In this document: positions 61,310-64,000 of the stretch, piece by piece
Layout: each line of letters opens with the position of its first letter
Position numbering within the stretch: position 1 is the first letter of the stretch
From: Phycisphaerae bacterium
GTDB lineage: Bacteria > Planctomycetota > Phycisphaerae > UBA1845 > UTPLA1
Reading direction: 5' to 3'
Assembly (NCBI GenBank): GCA_019636475.1
Contig: JAHBXN010000002.1
Location: 310,001-374,000 of the forward strand
Length of the DNA: 64,000 nt
Notes under the pieces: model-generated
Databases searched by the model: none
The model's input: only the letters and a program-made list of their open reading frames with translations
Told to the model about the DNA's origin: nothing
Translations under genes and position numbers: made by a program

Positions 61310-64000
61310 TCACGGCACCGTCGTGAATGACCACACCGAGCCGGTTCGGACGCCGGCGGAGTTGATTGCATCTATCCGCCAGTAGTACGTCGTGTTATTC
61401 GCCAGTCCCGCGGGCTGATAGGAGCGGTCCGTCCGATTTCCCTGATACTCGGCGGATGCCGTCGTCGCATTCATCACGGCCGTCAGATCGGTGCCAAAGT
61501 AGACATCGTAGCTTTCGGCTCGTGCGGCCTCGCCCCAGTTGAGGCTGACATTGAGTGCGACGTTCGTCGCACCGGAGAAGGGAGTCGGCGGGCCGGCCTG
61601 CGCCGGGATGTCAATCGAGGTGAACCGCCAGAGATTCCCCTTTGTTCGCGTCGTGCCGTTGGAGGCGACGGAATCCACGCGCCAGTAATACACGGTGTTC
61701 GGACTGAGCGCGCCCGGGTCGATCTCCGTGACGTTAACATTCACAAGTGTTGTCGCACCCAGCAGCGTGCCGACTTCGGAGTCCGCGACATCGGACATGT
61801 TCGTACCGAAGTACACATCGTGCGAAACGGCTCCGACGCCGGCTGTCCACGAGATCGTCGTGTTTACCGACACGCCGGTCGCGAAATTCGCCGGCGTCGG
61901 CGACGTGGCACGACCCGGCCCGGTGCGGAACTGCCAGATCATGCCCTTGCGGACGCCCTGACTGGTGACCGTGTCCACGCGCCAGAAGTAGAATGTCAGG
62001 CCCTTCAGCACCATCGGCGGCTGGAACGGCGGCGCCGCGCCGAGGGCGAAATTACCCTGATATTCGGAGCTTGAGGTCGTCGCATCATTGACCGAAGCGA
62101 ATGATTCGCCGAAGTACAGGTCGTGCGATTCGGCGGCGGCATCGGCCGTCCAGCCTAATGCCGGGGTGAGTGCTATTCCACTGGCACCATTGGCCGGCGA
62201 CGGGTCGGTCGCCTGTCCGGCAATGGTCGAGAACATCCAGACATCGCCCCTGGTTTTGCCGTCGGCGTTGACTTCATCGACGCGCCAGAAGTATGTCGTT
62301 GCGCCGGCCAACTCCGTGTTGGGCGTGAAGGTTGTTCCGGCCTGATTGACCCGGAAGATGCCCGCGGACGCCGTTGTTGCCGCCGCAACCATCGCGGCAT
62401 CGGTCCCGAGATACACGTCGTGCGAGGTGGCACCATCACCCGCAGTCCAGGACAGCGACGTATCAGTCGCGATCTGCTCGGCGCTGTCAAACGGAGCGGG
62501 GAGCATGGCCTTTTCCGGTGCGGTCTTGAAACGCCAGACCACACCCTTGGTCGTGCCACCGGGTCCTCGAGCGTCGATTCTCCAGAAATACTGGGTATTG
62601 CCGACGAGCAGTCCCGGATTGAAATCGGGCGAATTTACCTGGCCCTGGAACGCGGCATCGTCGGTGCCGGCATTCGAGACGGCGCTTTGATCCGTGCCGA
62701 AATAGACTTCGTAGCGATTCGCGCCCGTGGCCACGGACCACGACAGTGTCTTGTCGAGTGCCACACCATTGGCGTTATTGGCCGGATTCGGGCCGGCCGC
62801 GATCTCGGGCTTCGTACCGGTCGTGAAGCTCAGCACCGGACCGTCGTTCCGGCCGCCCGGTCCGATCGCGACGACGCGCCAGAAGTAGAGTGTGTTCGGA
62901 GAAAGGCTGCTTGATTCCTCAATGCCGAGGGTCGTGAAGCCGACGTCCTGGGTCGACCGCAGCGCCCCGGCGTTGCGATTCACGACCGCGCTTTCGGTCG
63001 TGCTGAGATAAATCGAGAAGAGCGTCGTCGGTCCGCCGCCGCCCACATTCCAGGACAGCGTCGGATTGATATCCTGATTTGTCGCTCCGTTGGAGGGCGA
63101 GAAAGCCCCCACCACGGAACCGGGTGGATCGGCGGTCGTGAAGCTGAACACATCACCCTTGGTCAGACCGCCCTTGCCGAGGGAGTCCACGCGCCAGAAG
63201 TAGGTCATCGAACCAAGCAGGGAATCAGGATCGTAGGTCGTGATGCCGGTCTTCGTCCGGAAGAGCGGACTGGTTCGGTCCGCCTCGGCCACATCGACCG
63301 CATCCACTCCGAGGTAGACTTCGAATTCCTCGATGTCCGTCGTCGCCACCCAGGTCAGGACCTGCTGAATGTCGACGCCGGTCTCACCATCCATGGGCGC
63401 GGGCATGGAAACCTTCAATGGCATGGCGGCCGTGCGGAAGCTCCAGACGTCCCCTTTTGTCGTGCCGCCCGGGCCGACTTCGTCAATTCGCCAGAAATAC
63501 TCCTTGTCGGGCAACAATTCGCCGGGTACGTCCGCAGACTCATCCTCGGGGTCGAAGGAGGTTTCCGATTGATTTCCCTGGAACACGTCGTCGTCGGTTG
63601 TCGCGCCAGCGACGGCAGTCTGATTATCGCCGAAGTAAACGTCATGGTTCGTCGCGCGATTGCCGGCGCTCCACTTCAGCGAGCCGTTGACGCGCGCCGA
63701 ATTCGAGCCATTCGAGGGTGACGGATTTCGCGCCTTCTGAGGCGACCGCGCAGTCTTGAACGTCAGGACATCTCCGGTGGTGGTTCCCAGTTCGTTTACG
63801 CCGTCAATTCGCCAGAAATACGACGTATCGGGATCCAGCGTCGCGGGCGGCTGGAACTTCGATGCGAGTTGATTTCCCTGAAACTCCGGCGCCGCCTTGT
63901 TCGCCGCCTGAACGGCCGCCTTGTCCGTTCCGAAATACACATCGTGGCTGACCGTAAGAATTCCGGACTTCCACCGCAATTCGACATCGAGTGCCACTCC
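61310..64000 (-). CDS. Large FN3-like repeat protein (5' end missing)
   Basis: The frame is open to the right edge, so the N-terminus is missing; at least 896 residues are visible. It consists of nine repeats of about 95 residues, the first partly cut. Each reads as a strand-rich module: a GA(T/S)xVALxxxLxW segment, then (S)HDVYFGTDxxAV, a (F)QGNQ segment, and YFWRIDxVxxxGxTKGDVWxFxT. This is an Ig/FN3-like fold repeated in tandem, typical of exported planctomycete proteins. It ends at WSFTTVP with no anchor or sorting signal. It may be exported if a signal peptide lies beyond the edge. Confidence 0.8.
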   Translation of the reverse strand, partial: GVALDVELRWKSGILTVSHDVYFGTDKAAVQAANKAAPEFQGNQLASKFQPPATLDPDTSYFWRIDGVNELGTTTGDVLTFKTARSPQKARNPSPSNGSNSARVNGSLKWSAGNRATNHDVYFGDNQTAVAGATTDDDVFQGNQSETSFDPEDESADVPGELLPDKEYFWRIDEVGPGGTTKGDVWSFRTAAMPLKVSMPAPMDGETGVDIQQVLTWVATTDIEEFEVYLGVDAVDVAEADRTSPLFRTKTGITTYDPDSLLGSMTYFWRVDSLGKGGLTKGDVFSFTTADPPGSVVGAFSPSNGATNQDINPTLSWNVGGGGPTTLFSIYLSTTESAVVNRNAGALRSTQDVGFTTLGIEESSSLSPNTLYFWRVVAIGPGGRNDGPVLSFTTGTKPEIAAGPNPANNANGVALDKTLSWSVATGANRYEVYFGTDQSAVSNAGTDDAAFQGQVNSPDFNPGLLVGNTQYFWRIDARGPGGTTKGVVWRFKTAPEKAMLPAPFDSAEQIATDTSLSWTAGDGATSHDVYLGTDAAMVAAATTASAGIFRVNQAGTTFTPNTELAGATTYFWRVDEVNADGKTRGDVWMFSTIAGQATDPSPANGASGIALTPALGWTADAAAESHDLYFGESFASVNDATTSSSEYQGNFALGAAPPFQPPMVLKGLTFYFWRVDTVTSQGVRKGMIWQFRTGPGRATSPTPANFATGVSVNTTISWTAGVGAVSHDVYFGTNMSDVADSEVGTLLGATTLVNVNVTEIDPGALSPNTVYYWRVDSVASNGTTRTKGNLWRFTSIDIPAQAGPPTPFSGATNVALNVSLNWGEAARAESYDVYFGTDLTAVMNATTASAEYQGNRTDRSYQPAGLANNTTYYWRIDAINSAGVRTGSVWSFTTVP

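Noticed and set aside
1-64000. tRNA, rRNA, insertion sequences, prophage, attachment sites
   Set aside because: None could be supported from the sequence by eye.

Overview
The window looks like a piece of chromosome from a Planctomycetota bacterium, most likely of the Phycisphaerae type. This is inferred from the gene families rather than from any marker RNA. The clues are high GC, large exported repeat proteins (lamin-tail domains plus a dockerin-like tail; a chain of FN3-like repeats), two pseudopilin-type proteins with an FTLIELL N-terminus, DUF1579 and DUF6265 proteins, an AdoCbl-dependent ribonucleotide reductase, and many small operons on both strands. I saw no rRNA, tRNA, CRISPR array, insertion sequence or prophage.

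Layout. 1-5 kb: an RDD membrane protein (cut by the left edge), a DUF2339 membrane protein, lysA and a Gly-rich zinc-ribbon protein. 5-15.6 kb: putative-Ig and secreted proteins behind a near-consensus promoter, nrdR with a linked ATP-cone-like gene, a metallo-beta-lactamase-fold hydrolase, a sodium/proton antiporter, secreted DUF6265 and DUF1579 proteins, and a pseudopilin coupled to a HupE/UreJ protein. 15.9-23.8 kb: a closely spaced minus-strand run lon, moaD-like, BNR-repeat protein, selD, MFS, rlmI. 24-30.2 kb: a hypothetical protein, mnmA, an RHH/zinc protein, an MFS-acyltransferase fusion and an orphan sdhC. 30.3-36.7 kb: a polyphosphate block (CHAD, Ppx/GppA-HD, ppk1) followed by a methyltransferase and a DUF1569 protein. 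37-38.7 kb: a Cys-rich secreted peptide coupled to a frameshifted gene. 39-43.2 kb: the operon thiL-tsaE-rph-lipoprotein-rdgB, divergent from ispD. 44.4-50 kb: nrdJ with a promoter/NrdR-box region, a methyltransferase and UDP-glucose dehydrogenase. 50-64 kb: the lamin-tail protein, the second pseudopilin, an exported DUF2252 kinase-like protein, a PhoB/PhoR-like pair, gatB and the FN3-like repeat protein, which runs off the right edge.

Four points stand out. (1) selD is a selenoprotein gene: its true N-terminus lies upstream of an in-frame UGA that falls exactly on the catalytic residue. (2) nrdJ has two NrdR-box-like palindromes 31 bp apart, one filling the spacer of a good sigma70-type promoter, and nrdR itself is in the same window beside an uncharacterised gene with two ATP-cone-like segments. 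(3) rph has conserved N-terminal residues upstream of any ATG, GTG or TTG, with an ATC well placed after a strong Shine-Dalgarno sequence. (4) A kinase-like DUF2252 protein with intact catalytic motifs carries an export signal.
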